A stretch of 64,000 nt of DNA, from assembly GCF_001921745.1 (NCBI RefSeq), contig NZ_MRYA01000001.1, positions 558,001 through 622,000 on the forward strand, in the 5' to 3' direction. The notes under the pieces were generated by a model. The model was given only the letters and a program-made list of their open reading frames with translations, did no database searches and was not told where the DNA came from. Below, one piece after another: positions 8,966 to 17,631 of this stretch. Made by a program: the position numbers and the translations under genes. The stretch's first letter is position 1. Every line of letters begins with the position of its first letter. The DNA is from Psychrobacter sp. Cmf 22.2 (GTDB lineage: Bacteria; Pseudomonadota; Gammaproteobacteria; Pseudomonadales; Moraxellaceae).

Positions 8966-9667
8966 TTGAAATTTTCTTGTGCATTAGAAACGTCGTCTGA
9001 ACGCATTCGCCTAGTTAACGTAATCTCGCCTCTTATTAAAGCAGGTTATCAACTAGTATCGCAAAAACAAGAACCATCAGAAAACGGTGGAAATATTATT
9101 CATGTGGTCGCTAGAAGTCAAGGATCAAAAACACAAGCTGATCTGGTTGATGACTTATCCTCTATCGCAGGCTGCACGCTCTTCAATTTAGAAATATCTG
9201 ACGAAGAAACGGAAGCACCAACCAAAAAAGCGATGGATGAAAAAGATGTTTTGGCGACTATCGGTGCTCAGTATCCCAATATAGTTGATGTGGTCAAAAA
9301 GTATGCAGACAGTTTGACAGATGGTAAGCGCGCTACTGCGTTACAGGAACTGGGTCGTAAGGTTGGCGGCGGTATTTATCAACGCGATTATGCGCTTGGT
9401 AGCCCCCTAAAAAAGACTGTTGCCATCAGTCGAGAGCTGGTTCCAGCGTTGAAAAGTTTTGCCAAAGTTAAAGCCAATGAAAACATGATTACTTTAATTA
9501 GATGTCCGTTTTGTGGTTCGTCAAATAGCAATCATTCAAGTTGTGACTTTGTAGTAGGTTACATAGAAGGCTTTTTAACGGCCAATCCTGCAGTAGGTAA
9601 AGCAAGTGTTGAGGAGACCAGCTGTGGAGCTGGAGGTAACAATACTTGTGAGTTTAACATTAGATAA
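8966..9667 (+). CDS. V4R (4-vinyl reductase-like) domain protein
   Basis: This 233-residue soluble protein starts at TTG 8966, six bases after GGAG (8956-8959). Residues 1-75 look like a small alpha/beta ACT-like module (my inference). From about residue 105 to the end is a V4R domain: ALQELGRKVGGGIY, then CPFCGSS, SSCDFVVGYIEGFL, VEETSC and CEFNIR. The cysteines at the positions typical of this family suggest a metal- or ligand-binding sensor. V4R domains occur in sensory regulators and in bacteriochlorophyll and heme-NO-related proteins. The MHYT membrane protein follows 123 bp downstream on the same strand, and the two may form a two-protein sensor. No output domain is visible in either. 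Confidence 0.75.
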   Translation: MKFSCALETSSERIRLVNVISPLIKAGYQLVSQKQEPSENGGNIIHVVARSQGSKTQADLVDDLSSIAGCTLFNLEISDEETEAPTKKAMDEKDVLATIGAQYPNIVDVVKKYADSLTDGKRATALQELGRKVGGGIYQRDYALGSPLKKTVAISRELVPALKSFAKVKANENMITLIRCPFCGSSNSNHSSCDFVVGYIEGFLTANPAVGKASVEETSCGAGGNNTCEFNIR

Positions 9668-9790
9668 AATAGGCGCTCATAGTTAGTTTAGCCCCTATAA
9701 ACAAAGAATAGTAGACGTATTAAGCACCTCGGTTCAACCAAACCAGCATGGTCTTATGCTCAACTTTTATTACATATGAAGGATAAAAAA

Positions 9791-10531
9791 ATGATTGAAG
9801 TTCAATATGACATGCTTTTGGTGTTTGTCTCATACGCGATTGCAGTATTTGGTTCTTATGTCGGCTTAAACCTTGCTATCCGTGTTCCTGCTGCAAAGCC
9901 TGGCGCAGATTTATACTTTTGGGTAGCTTTATCTGCTATCGCCATTGGCGGTGCGATTTGGTCAATGCATTATATCGGTATGATGGCAGTCGATATGCAG
10001 ATGCCAGTGACTTATGATGTAGGCATGACGATTGCCTCTATGATACTTGCGGTTGTGTTCGTTGCCATCGGAATTGTCATTGTAGGTCGCGGTACGCCAA
10101 GTATTGCTAAGTTATTAGGCGGTGGGACGCTAACAGGTCTTGGTGTTGCAGCCATGCATTATACTGGTATGGCTTCGATGCAGATGGAAGCCACTATGTC
10201 ATACAATATAACGCTGCTGATCGCTTCAATTGTCATTGCTATTGTCGCTGCTATCGCTGCACTATGGTTGGCGTTTAACTTACGCGGAAACTTACAACGT
10301 TTTGGTAGCGCATTCATTATGGGTATCGCAGTTTGCGGTATGCATTATACAGGTATGGCAGCTATGGAGATGACCCATACAGGCGATATGATGTCTATGG
10401 GCTATACCAATTCAGGTGCATTTACCTCATCTTTGACTATTTTTATTAGCTCGGTGATTGTATTAAGCTTGCTATGGGCTGCTGCCTCTTACAACGCACC
10501 TAAAAAAGCGACACTAGTGTTTGGTGACTAA
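9791..10531 (+). CDS. Stand-alone MHYT-domain integral membrane sensor
   Basis: This 246-residue protein has about seven transmembrane helices and three signature motifs: MHYIGM, MHYTGM and MHYTGM, each at the end of a helix. The family predicts that these His and Met residues bind copper or another metal to sense oxygen, CO or NO. Most MHYT proteins are fused to GGDEF, EAL or kinase domains; this one has no output domain. I choose ATG 9791 because AAGGAT sits six bases upstream; an upstream ATG at 9776 overlaps that site. Being co-oriented with the V4R gene, it may use that protein as its cytoplasmic partner. A strong terminator follows. Confidence 0.88.
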   Translation: MIEVQYDMLLVFVSYAIAVFGSYVGLNLAIRVPAAKPGADLYFWVALSAIAIGGAIWSMHYIGMMAVDMQMPVTYDVGMTIASMILAVVFVAIGIVIVGRGTPSIAKLLGGGTLTGLGVAAMHYTGMASMQMEATMSYNITLLIASIVIAIVAAIAALWLAFNLRGNLQRFGSAFIMGIAVCGMHYTGMAAMEMTHTGDMMSMGYTNSGAFTSSLTIFISSVIVLSLLWAAASYNAPKKATLVFGD

Positions 10532-10565
10532 TAGCAAACCAGTATCGTTCTTATAGCTAAACCAT

Positions 10566-10604
10566 AAAAAAGGTTTTTAGATTTATGTCTAAAAACCTTT
10601 TTTT
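10566..10604 (+). terminator. Intrinsic terminator after MHYT gene
   Basis: A 16-bp stem (AAAAAAGGTTTTTAGA at 10566-10581 with its complement from 10588) is followed by a run of T residues. It ends the V4R-MHYT transcript. Confidence 0.9.
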
Positions 10605-10942
10605 GTGCCTGAATATTTAAGCAAGCTTTGGCTATACTGTAAAAGGATTATAAGTGAGATTATTTTAAGTTTGCTGTGTTAAATAAAAGACTACTTAAAT
10701 TGACGTTATAGGCTTAGGATTTTTTATATTACTCTTATATAGTAGATTTAATTTGAAAGTGTTGCAGCGTTACTGGGATGAATTTTGTGCAGCCTCTGGG
10801 AACGCAGCCAGCAAGGAAAATTTATACCAGTATCGCGTTTGAGCTTATGACAGTTTTATTTTCAACTGGCTATATGATCTGAGTTATTGTCTTTATTCTC
10901 ATCTCTGCCGTGCTGTGTTAACGTCTTTTCGTAGTGTATTTT
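10605..10942. other. Leader region of the SotB-like gene, no gene seen
   Basis: The remainder of the 411-bp gap between the MHYT gene and the exporter carries no open frame of note. It is presumed to contain the exporter promoter, but no clear -35/-10 pair or Shine-Dalgarno stands out. Confidence 0.4.
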
Positions 10943-12130
10943 ATGGAACACAATTTTGATGCGGGGTCAGTCTCTCGCCAAACCCAATATTTTCGTGTCA
11001 TCTTAATGGGTGTCAGCGCATTCGTTATCAATACGACAGAATTTGTGCCTGTCGCTTTACTAAGTGATATTGCCAAAGATTTCTCTATTACTGCCGCCCA
11101 TACAGGCTTGATGTTAACTCTTTATGCTTGGGTAGTGGCGGTTATGTCGCTACCGCTCATGCTACTGACTAGTCGGCTTGAGCGTAAGCGTTTGCTATTG
11201 GCATTGTTCATGGTATTTATCGCCAGTCATGTGTTATCTGTTTTTGCCTGGAGTTTTCAGGTCCTCCTAATCAGCCGAGTAGGAATTGCTTTTTCACATG
11301 CTATATTTTGGGCTATTACTGCGGCCATAACATTACGCGTAGCACCTGAAGGCAAGAGGGCTGTGGCACTCAGTATCCTCGCTACAGGTACCTCATTAGC
11401 ACTTGTATTGGGTGTTCCAATAGGACGAGTACTAGGTCAGTGGCTGGGTTGGCGAGCGACTTTCGCTGGCATTGGTATTCTTGCCTTCGTTGTATTTATT
11501 TTACAAATGAAACTGCTACCGAACTTGCCTAGTATGTTCGATGGTTCTTTTAGAAAAATACCGGAACTGCTCAAAAACCGACTGTTAGTTTTTTTATATC
11601 TATTTTGCTTTGTAGCTTTTACCGCTGATTATGCTGCTTACTCCTATATCGAACCTTTTATGAATCGGGTAGGCGCTCTTAGTGAAAACGCTGTTACCTT
11701 TATATTGCTGCTATTTGGCGGCGCCGGACTTATCGGTAGTTATATATTTAGCCGTTGGAGTGAGCGAACTACGACTATGATGATGCTGGCGTCTATCATA
11801 CTGATATTAGGGTCGATGTTACTAATGCTATGGTCGGTCAAATCGATATGGTTGTTTGGTATTATTACAGTGATTTGGGGTACAGCCATGATGCTACTGA
11901 TGCTAACTGTTCAGTCTAAAGTCATTGAAATCGATATTAATGCGCAAGATATGGTGATGGCTATGTTCTCAGGCGTCATCAACTTTGGTATTGGTGCTGG
12001 TGCGCTACTTGGTGGTTATGCCGTCACTCATATCTCACTGTCAAGCGTGGGTTTCGTTGGTGCTGCTGTCGCAAGTTTCGCGCTACTGCTAATGATTTTT
12101 ATGATAAAACGCTTTCCTGAATTACGGTAA
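10943..12130 (+). CDS. sotB: SotB-type MFS sugar/drug efflux transporter
   Basis: This 395-residue major facilitator protein with about 12 transmembrane segments closely resembles E. coli SotB (YdeA): NTTEFVPVALLSDIA, LTLYAWVVAVMSLP, FIASHVLS, SRVGIAFSHAIFW and YIEPF all line up with that protein as I remember it. SotB exports arabinose and IPTG-type sugars; the substrate here is unknown. Alignment with SotB favours ATG 10943 over the GTG at 10934, although neither has a clear Shine-Dalgarno. The gene sits between the MHYT gene and the ATP-grasp gene of the Ter locus, and might export a product of that locus or be an unrelated insertion. Confidence 0.85.
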   Translation: MEHNFDAGSVSRQTQYFRVILMGVSAFVINTTEFVPVALLSDIAKDFSITAAHTGLMLTLYAWVVAVMSLPLMLLTSRLERKRLLLALFMVFIASHVLSVFAWSFQVLLISRVGIAFSHAIFWAITAAITLRVAPEGKRAVALSILATGTSLALVLGVPIGRVLGQWLGWRATFAGIGILAFVVFILQMKLLPNLPSMFDGSFRKIPELLKNRLLVFLYLFCFVAFTADYAAYSYIEPFMNRVGALSENAVTFILLLFGGAGLIGSYIFSRWSERTTTMMMLASIILILGSMLLMLWSVKSIWLFGIITVIWGTAMMLLMLTVQSKVIEIDINAQDMVMAMFSGVINFGIGAGALLGGYAVTHISLSSVGFVGAAVASFALLLMIFMIKRFPELR

Positions 12131-12172
12131 AAGTAATGTCTTAAATCATACCAAAAATTATGGCTAAATTTT

Positions 12173-12207
12173 CTATCGTTAATATTGGATATTAATATTA
12201 ACGATAG
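12173..12207. terminator. 14-bp inverted repeat between convergent sotB and ATP-grasp genes
   Basis: CTATCGTTAATATT (12173-12186) is perfectly mirrored at 12194-12207 around 7 nt. It lies between two convergent genes, as expected for a shared terminator, but lacks good T tracts, so the role is uncertain. Confidence 0.5.
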
Positions 12208-12249
12208 GTGGCCTTCAGCTAACACAATGAAAGTAATATATTATTGTCT

Positions 12250-13371
12250 CTAAACTTTCACACTCGTTGTAAACGGCCGTACTTGGCAAGGTGTGATTTT
12301 TTGAACCATTTCCTCTAGTCTTGGTTTGTCAGTAAGTCCTAACCAATAGGCAAAACCTACCTGCGTTAGATCAACACCGCTATGAGCCGTATAGCTAATA
12401 CCGCCCGATGGGCGACTGTTAATCTCAAGGACACGGTGCTGACCCTTATCATCCGCCTTGGTCTGCACACTCACAATACCATCACAGTTAAAGGCTCTAA
12501 TCAAAGGAATGACGACATCCATGACAGATTGCTCATAACCGATATGTTGAATTTGGCCTGTTTTGTGGCGAGTGATTGCGGCTAAGACTTCGCCATACTC
12601 ACAGACCACATCGATAGAGTATTCTTGACCGGATAAGTATGGCATCAGTAACATAGGAATCGGGCGCTCATGTACCATTTGACTGTTTGCATAAGCACTC
12701 ACAAACTGTTCAGTATTGATTTTCTTACTGTCGGTAAAGTATAAGTGCTCAAAGCTATCGTAAGCTTTATCTGATTGTTTAGCAGTATCTAATCGCCAAA
12801 ACCCTTGAGCAAAAATACCAGTAACCGGTTTTACACATAATGGCTGATGGTCGTGTTTAGCCAGTAACGCTTCAAGCTCAGTAGTATTATCAAAACGCCA
12901 AGCTTCCGCCACAGGGATATCATGCATATGACAATGCTGCATAAAGGCGAACTTGTCATCGATAGAGGCTAATGCTGCAACGCTGGTCGCACCTGTCAAT
13001 AGACGAATACCAGCCGTACTAAACGTATCGCGATGTGCCTCGTATTCGATACCATTACGGCCAGTCAAAATCACCTTTACGTTGTGCTGTTTGGCATGCT
13101 CTAACACAAATTGCCAACGCGGCATATCAGGTTTTGAGGCTGAGTCTTTATCGTCATCTATTGGCACGCCAGTAGGCTCTTGATAAATCAAATCAGCAAA
13201 TTCAAAAATCTCAGGTCTGTTATGTCGATGTGAGGCGATAATATTAAATGGTGGGTTAGAACGAGTTTTTAGGGTTTGCAAACTGGCTAACATGTCACGC
13301 TGACTTGATTGCCCTTCAGCAAGCCAAGCCGCGCTTAAATTATACTGATATTCATTGTCTTGGTGATCCAT
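12250..13371 (-). CDS. ATP-grasp ligase of the Ter locus
   Basis: This 373-residue ATP-grasp protein has a Rossmann-like N-terminal domain, then FAFMQHCHMHDIPVAEA and CVKPVTGIFAQGF (ATP-binding Lys and loop). GQEYSIDVVCEYG follows in the middle, and the catalytic LEINSRPSGG with the metal-binding Glu and Asn is near residue 325. Such enzymes couple a carboxylate to an amine or thiol through an acyl-phosphate. Ter-associated operons repeatedly carry one or two ATP-grasp enzymes together with PRTase, HAD and lyase genes. Here it is separated from that operon by about 4 kb and is divergent from the TerA-like gene, with a 239-bp shared promoter region. Confidence 0.83.
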   Translation of the reverse strand: MDHQDNEYQYNLSAAWLAEGQSSQRDMLASLQTLKTRSNPPFNIIASHRHNRPEIFEFADLIYQEPTGVPIDDDKDSASKPDMPRWQFVLEHAKQHNVKVILTGRNGIEYEAHRDTFSTAGIRLLTGATSVAALASIDDKFAFMQHCHMHDIPVAEAWRFDNTTELEALLAKHDHQPLCVKPVTGIFAQGFWRLDTAKQSDKAYDSFEHLYFTDSKKINTEQFVSAYANSQMVHERPIPMLLMPYLSGQEYSIDVVCEYGEVLAAITRHKTGQIQHIGYEQSVMDVVIPLIRAFNCDGIVSVQTKADDKGQHRVLEINSRPSGGISYTAHSGVDLTQVGFAYWLGLTDKPRLEEMVQKITPCQVRPFTTSVKV

Positions 13372-13610
13372 AAGTCTCTCAACGTCATTTGGTTTGGCGT
13401 ACTATTTTTACCGTCATTATATACAAATGCGGCAAATTATAAATAATTATGCAGGTAATACACGACAGCTGATGTAACAGATTTCAAGCCTTATCATAGC
13501 AAGCTGATACTCGTTTAGCCGTCGCTAAATATTGAGTAATATCCATGCTACTATAAGATGATAATAAAGCTAAAAATATTTCCATCACATAACCATACAA
13601 AGGATAAGTC

Positions 13611-14879
13611 ATGAGTCAAACCCTAGTTGCAGGTGCCAATGCGCCATTACCAAATGACAATATTAGCATTAGAATTCTGAGTCAAAACGCGATTGATTGC
13701 GCCGCTTATCGTCTGACAAGCAGTGGTAAAGTCCGCGGTGATGGCGACATGGTGTTTTATGGACAGACGCGTAGCGATGATGGCAGTGTCAGCTTTCGAG
13801 GACATGACAGTGATGGGTTTTTTGATATCAATTTGCCTGCGCAGCCCGCAAGCATCGAAAAAATAGCCTTAGCGTTTTCTAGTGGACAGACGCTGTCTCA
13901 ACTGGGTGATGTCGATATTCAAGTATTGCAAGGCAGTCAGGTATTGATGACTTGCCAGCTCAGTAGCGCTGGACGTAATGAAAAAGCCATTATCTTAGCC
14001 GAATGCTATCGCAGGCAGGGCAGCTGGAAGTTTCGCTTTATCGCTCAAGGTTTTGAAGGTGGACTAAAACCATTATCCGAGCATTTCGGTGTTGAGATTG
14101 CAGATGAAGCACCAGTTCAGAACCAGTCACAAAATCAGCCACAGAGTCAATCACAATCTATCAATACCCAAAGACCTATCAACACCCAAAAAGCGGGTAG
14201 TGCAAGTCAAGCAAGCGCACCGCCGCCGATTCCGACCAGTCCTTCAATCAATTTAAGTAAAATTACCTTAACCAAAAACCAGTCCAGCATTAACCTCAAA
14301 AAACGCGATGACTTTGGTAAAATATCAGTTAATTTGGATTGGAATCAGCGCCCAAATACGGATAAAACAGCGCCCAAAAAGGGTTTACTAGGCGATCTAT
14401 TTAAGCAGCATGGTAAAGGCGGTATTGATCTTGATGTCGGTGCGATGATTCATCTCAAAAATGGCGAAAAAACACTTATTCAAGCACTAGGCAATCGTTT
14501 TGGTAGTTTGCAATCAGCGCCTTATGTGTTGTTGCGTGCTGATGATCGAACGGGTCAAGTCAGCGGTGGAGAGTGGCTCGATATTAACGGTCAGCAGTGG
14601 TCACAGATTGAGGAAGTGTTTATTTTTGCCTTTATTTATGAGGGCGCGCCAAACTGGGCGCAGACTGACGGGGTGGCGACAATACATGTGCCAGAACAAC
14701 CACCGATTGAGACTCGATTAACCGAAGGCGCTGGTAATCTACCGATGTGTGCTATTGCGCGTTTGGTGAACCAGCAAGGCAGTATTAACGTTGAGCGTAT
14801 TAACCAATACTTTAAAGGTCATCAGGAAATGGACAAAGCCTTTAATTGGGGCTTTAGTTGGAAGCGCGGGCATAAGTAA
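13611..14879 (+). CDS. TerA-like protein with two TerD-type domains
   Basis: This 422-residue protein starts at ATG 13611 after AAGGAT. Residues 1-165 form a TerD-like beta domain ending in the family hallmark WKFRFIAQGFEGGLKPL. The calcium-binding loop GDNxTGxGxGDDE of the single-domain paralogues is replaced here by RGHDSDGFFDINLP, so metal binding is probably lost or changed. Residues about 165-205 are a Gln/Ser-rich linker. The C-terminal part (from KISVNLDWNQ) has IDLDVGAM, ADDRTGQVSGGEWL and FNWGFSWKRG, as in TerA proteins. Ter proteins confer tellurite, phage and colicin resistance through an unknown envelope-linked mechanism. Terminator at the 3' end. Confidence 0.8.
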   Translation: MSQTLVAGANAPLPNDNISIRILSQNAIDCAAYRLTSSGKVRGDGDMVFYGQTRSDDGSVSFRGHDSDGFFDINLPAQPASIEKIALAFSSGQTLSQLGDVDIQVLQGSQVLMTCQLSSAGRNEKAIILAECYRRQGSWKFRFIAQGFEGGLKPLSEHFGVEIADEAPVQNQSQNQPQSQSQSINTQRPINTQKAGSASQASAPPPIPTSPSINLSKITLTKNQSSINLKKRDDFGKISVNLDWNQRPNTDKTAPKKGLLGDLFKQHGKGGIDLDVGAMIHLKNGEKTLIQALGNRFGSLQSAPYVLLRADDRTGQVSGGEWLDINGQQWSQIEEVFIFAFIYEGAPNWAQTDGVATIHVPEQPPIETRLTEGAGNLPMCAIARLVNQQGSINVERINQYFKGHQEMDKAFNWGFSWKRGHK

Positions 14880-14915
14880 TACTTAAACCCAATATATTAA
14901 TAAAAATATATTAAT

Positions 14916-14956
14916 AAAAATCAGCCCGTCTACTATACATAGACGGGCTGATTTTT
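14916..14956. terminator. Bidirectional terminator between TerA-like and TerZ-like genes
   Basis: A 17-bp perfect stem (14916-14932 and 14940-14956, GC-rich core CAGCCCGTC) is flanked by A and T tracts on both sides, between convergent genes. Confidence 0.92.
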
Positions 14957-14997
14957 TATAAACAAGATACAGTTATAGCAAACGCTACTTAAACCTA

Positions 14998-15606
14998 TTA
15001 CGCATGTGGCGTGATAGCTGGCATCAAGTCATGGAAAGTGCGACCAGAAGCAGTCTCACCAATAGCGTGCATCTTCCATTCATTATTATGGCGATACACT
15101 TTTGCCATAATCATCGCTGTATGACTGCCTTGGGCAGACAAGTTATAACGTGCGACTTCTGAGTTGTTATCAGCGTTGACGATGCGGCAAAAGGCATTTT
15201 CGACTGTCTCAAACGTCTGACCAGTAAAGCTGTTGACTGTAAATACTAGTGAAACCACATCACTAGGGACGCGAGAGAGATCAACGTTGATTACTTCGTC
15301 ATCACCATCACCATCACCTGTGCGATTATCACCAGTATGAACGATACTACCATCTTTTGACTTAAGTTGACTAAACCATATGGCATCGACAGGCTGTTTA
15401 TTACTATCAAACATAATGCATGAGGCATCTAGATCGATCGAGTCCCCGCCAGTGCCGCCACCAAATAGCTTACCTAAGAAGCCACCTTTTTTGTCTTGGG
15501 GTCCTTGTGCGACATCCCAGCCCAGACCTAGTTTTACTTGGTTGAGGGTGCCGCCAGCTTCTTTATTTAAAGATATTTTTTGACCCTTTTGTAAACTAAC
15601 TGCCAT
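14998..15606 (-). CDS. TerD-family stress protein, TerZ-like
   Basis: This 202-residue protein starts at ATG 15606 with AAGGAT seven bases upstream; a longer frame to 15651 adds only an implausible N-terminus. It has the TerD pattern: MAVSLQKGQKISLNKE, LGLGWD, IDLDASC, and the calcium-binding loop [15 protein letters not shown] near residue 95. A glycine-rich insert (GFLGKLFGGG) before IDLDAS is the feature I associate with TerZ-type paralogues. The C-terminus (WKMHAIGETASGRTFHDLMP) departs from the [10 protein letters not shown] of TerD/TerE. It is the last of three minus-strand genes (terD, AIM24-type, this one), although each gap is over 140 bp, so separate promoters are possible. Confidence 0.85.
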   Translation of the reverse strand: MAVSLQKGQKISLNKEAGGTLNQVKLGLGWDVAQGPQDKKGGFLGKLFGGGTGGDSIDLDASCIMFDSNKQPVDAIWFSQLKSKDGSIVHTGDNRTGDGDGDDEVINVDLSRVPSDVVSLVFTVNSFTGQTFETVENAFCRIVNADNNSEVARYNLSAQGSHTAMIMAKVYRHNNEWKMHAIGETASGRTFHDLMPAITPHA

Positions 15607-15792
15607 GATAGAATCCTTATACCTTCTCAAAATTATGATTAGCAGTGTCAAACTTGCTTAGCCTACGAAGCGCAGTACTTATACGCGTTTTTTGCTACTC
15701 TCATTTTGGTGAATGGTAATATAATAATTGTGAGTGGAATACTTAAACGTTTTTTGCTGTATTTAGCTATCAATTTTGGTTATGAGTTTTAA

Positions 15793-16545
15793 TTATAAGA
15801 TATTATCTAAAAAACCACTATTGCCGCCGCGACCACCCGAACTGCTACCCAAGATACTTTGTAGCCAGCCCTGATAGCTATCTCGATTACGTGAACAAAT
15901 AATGATTTTGCCAGTACCTGAAAAGTTTAGCACCATGCCTTCGCCACTAGTGACCGAATTGATGATATTACTCATAATACCTTTTTTCTTACTGGTTGAG
16001 ACCGACAGCTTATAATCAAGGTTTGAGTCCCAGCAGACTACGTGCCCATTATCGATGATGACGTCTTTGTCTGGTGTCACATCAATCTCAAATAAAGAGC
16101 CAAAGCCAGATACAACGACTTGACCTTTACCTTGGGTCTGCATGACCATAAAGCCGCCCGTATCACCAAACACCGCACCGCCGAGGTTACGCTGAATATT
16201 TGCTCTAATATCGACCCCTGTTTGCGCTGCGACAAAGGCACCGTCACTCAAAGTATACTGCTGAGTACCGACATCAATAATTTGCATATCACCGTCTAGG
16301 GTAGGCGCAAGCAAACAATCGCCCTCACCATTGACCGCTTCAATCTGCTGCTGAAAAAGTGATTCATCGTTAGCAAAACGGCGCATTAACGATTGCATCA
16401 ATCCACCTTGCATTTTACCTTTTAGCTCAAGATTGGACTCCATCATTACCATGGCATTGGCTTCGCAATAAATCGAATCGCCTTTTTTGAGGTTACAATG
16501 CAAAAATGGTTCGATAGTACCGATTAGGCTAAACGTAGCAGTCAT
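15793..16545 (-). CDS. AIM24-type (TIGR00266 family) protein
   Basis: This 250-residue all-beta protein resembles the bacterial relatives of mitochondrial AIM24. It has FSLIGTIEPFLHCNLKKGDSI at the start, YCEANAMVMM near residue 30, GGFMVMQTQGKGQVVVSGFGS near residue 140, and a Gly/Ser-rich tail (SSSGGRGGNSGF). ATG 16545 is preferred over a TTG three codons upstream because AAGGAT lies nine bases before it. AIM24-like proteins often neighbour TerD-family genes. Their function is unknown, and a role as an anchored beta-helical scaffold is only a guess. Confidence 0.78.
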   Translation of the reverse strand: MTATFSLIGTIEPFLHCNLKKGDSIYCEANAMVMMESNLELKGKMQGGLMQSLMRRFANDESLFQQQIEAVNGEGDCLLAPTLDGDMQIIDVGTQQYTLSDGAFVAAQTGVDIRANIQRNLGGAVFGDTGGFMVMQTQGKGQVVVSGFGSLFEIDVTPDKDVIIDNGHVVCWDSNLDYKLSVSTSKKKGIMSNIINSVTSGEGMVLNFSGTGKIIICSRNRDSYQGWLQSILGSSSGGRGGNSGFLDNIL

Positions 16546-16637
16546 AAATGACAAATCCTTGTTCTATTTCTATGTCTATTTTAAATATTTTACTAAACAA
16601 TCATAGTCAAAAAATTTTACGTAATCATCTATATTTA

Positions 16638-16672
16638 AAGCCATCAAATGTGATTAATACACTTGATGGCTT
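16638..16672. terminator. Hairpin between terD and AIM24-type gene
   Basis: Arms AAGCCATCAA (16638-16647) and TTGATGGCTT (16663-16672) form a 10-bp stem just downstream of terD on the minus strand, with an imperfect T tract. It is a terminator or attenuator. Confidence 0.55.
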
Positions 16673-16683
16673 AGGGGTGAATA

Positions 16684-16701
16684 CAATCAGACGTCTGATT
16701 G
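16684..16701. repeat. 18-bp perfect palindrome downstream of terD
   Basis: CAATCAGACGTCTGATTG reads the same on both strands with no spacer. It sits 35 bp after the terD stop codon, next to the hairpin at 16638-16672. It could be a protein-binding site; no function is known. Confidence 0.6.
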
Positions 16702-16735
16702 ACTACGTTTACTCATAAATGGTTAAAATCAATGA

Positions 16736-17311
16736 TTAAACATTGACACCATAAGAGGCAGCTAATGGTCCTAAACCACCACTGAAGCCTTGACCAACAG
16801 CGCGGAATTTCCAATCACCATTATGGCGATATAGCTCACCAAAGATCATCGCTGTTTCGGTGCTACCGTCTTCTGATAAGTCATAACGAGCCACCTCAGA
16901 ATTACCAGTGTCGTTGACAACGCGAATATAAGCTTCACCAACCTGACCGAAGTTTTGATTACGGTTTTGACCTTCATAGATGATAGCGCAAATGGCTACT
17001 TTACTGACATCAGAAGGAATACTAGCAAGGTTAATTTTGATTTGTTCATCATCGCCGTCGCCCTCACCAGTACGGTTATCGCCAGTATGCTCAACAGCAC
17101 CATTATCCGACTTTAGGTTATTAAAAAAGATAAAGTCTTGATCGTTACGTACTTTGCCTGATTCATTGACCAAAAAGCCAATAGCATCCAGATCAAACTC
17201 TTGACCGTCGGTTGCGCGTGGATCCCAGCCAAGACCAACTGTGATATTGGTTAAGCCTGGCGCTTCTTTTGATAGGTTTACGTTGCCGCCTTTTGTTAAG
17301 CTAATAGCCAT
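16736..17311 (-). CDS. terD: TerD-family stress protein
   Basis: This 191-residue canonical TerD protein starts at ATG 17311 with AAAGGAT eight bases upstream. It shows [33 protein letters not shown], the calcium-binding loop [15 protein letters not shown] and the terminal hallmark [14 protein letters not shown]. Length matches the family (about 190). TerD binds Ca2+ through the acidic loop and is needed for tellurite resistance and filament or phage-inhibition phenotypes in other bacteria. It is very similar to the second copy at 19751-20326, indicating duplication. The 5' region is shared with the divergent yhhQ gene. Confidence 0.9.
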   Translation of the reverse strand: MAISLTKGGNVNLSKEAPGLTNITVGLGWDPRATDGQEFDLDAIGFLVNESGKVRNDQDFIFFNNLKSDNGAVEHTGDNRTGEGDGDDEQIKINLASIPSDVSKVAICAIIYEGQNRNQNFGQVGEAYIRVVNDTGNSEVARYDLSEDGSTETAMIFGELYRHNGDWKFRAVGQGFSGGLGPLAASYGVNV

Positions 17312-17579
17312 ATAAATATCCTTTAAATTAATAATTAAGTGGATTAAAGAGTCGAACAAATACAATAAAAATCATGCAGTAATTTAACAAGCAGCATGAA
17401 TATCGAATATATCTACCTGTATGTCATGTCCTGCATATCATTACGTTTTACTATACTAAGCGTTTGCCTACTAAGCAAGGCGAATTTTGTGTGACTATAT
17501 GACATATATCTTTCTATTTATAAAAAAATGATTTTATGACGATATCACGCTCATTTTGGCTATTTATTTGATTATGATT

Positions 17580-17585
17580 TATAAT
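17580..17585 (+). promoter_or_regulatory. Predicted -10 box of yhhQ
   Basis: A perfect TATAAT lies at 17580-17585, with a TTGGCT-like -35 at 17556-17561 (18-bp spacing). The expected start of transcription, about 17591, coincides with the first base of the riboswitch-like element. Confidence 0.6.
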
Positions 17586-17590
17586 AGCGC

Positions 17591-17626
17591 GCTCAGGTTC
17601 CCTCTACCCTGATGTAAAAAAAGGCC
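17591..17626 (+). promoter_or_regulatory. Candidate preQ1-I riboswitch controlling yhhQ translation
   Basis: P1 is formed by TCAGG (17593-17597) and CCTGA (17608-17612). The loop begins TTC and ends CTAC, with the single C at 17607 at the position that pairs with preQ1 in this class. A short spacer is followed by the A-rich tail AAAAAAAGG (17616-17624), whose GG can pair with loop C residues to close the pseudoknot. The same AAGG is the Shine-Dalgarno for ATG 17632. Ligand binding would therefore hide the ribosome site. Class preQ1-I is known upstream of deazapurine transport and synthesis genes; the assignment here was made by eye. Confidence 0.8.
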
Positions 17627-17631
17627 GCTTT

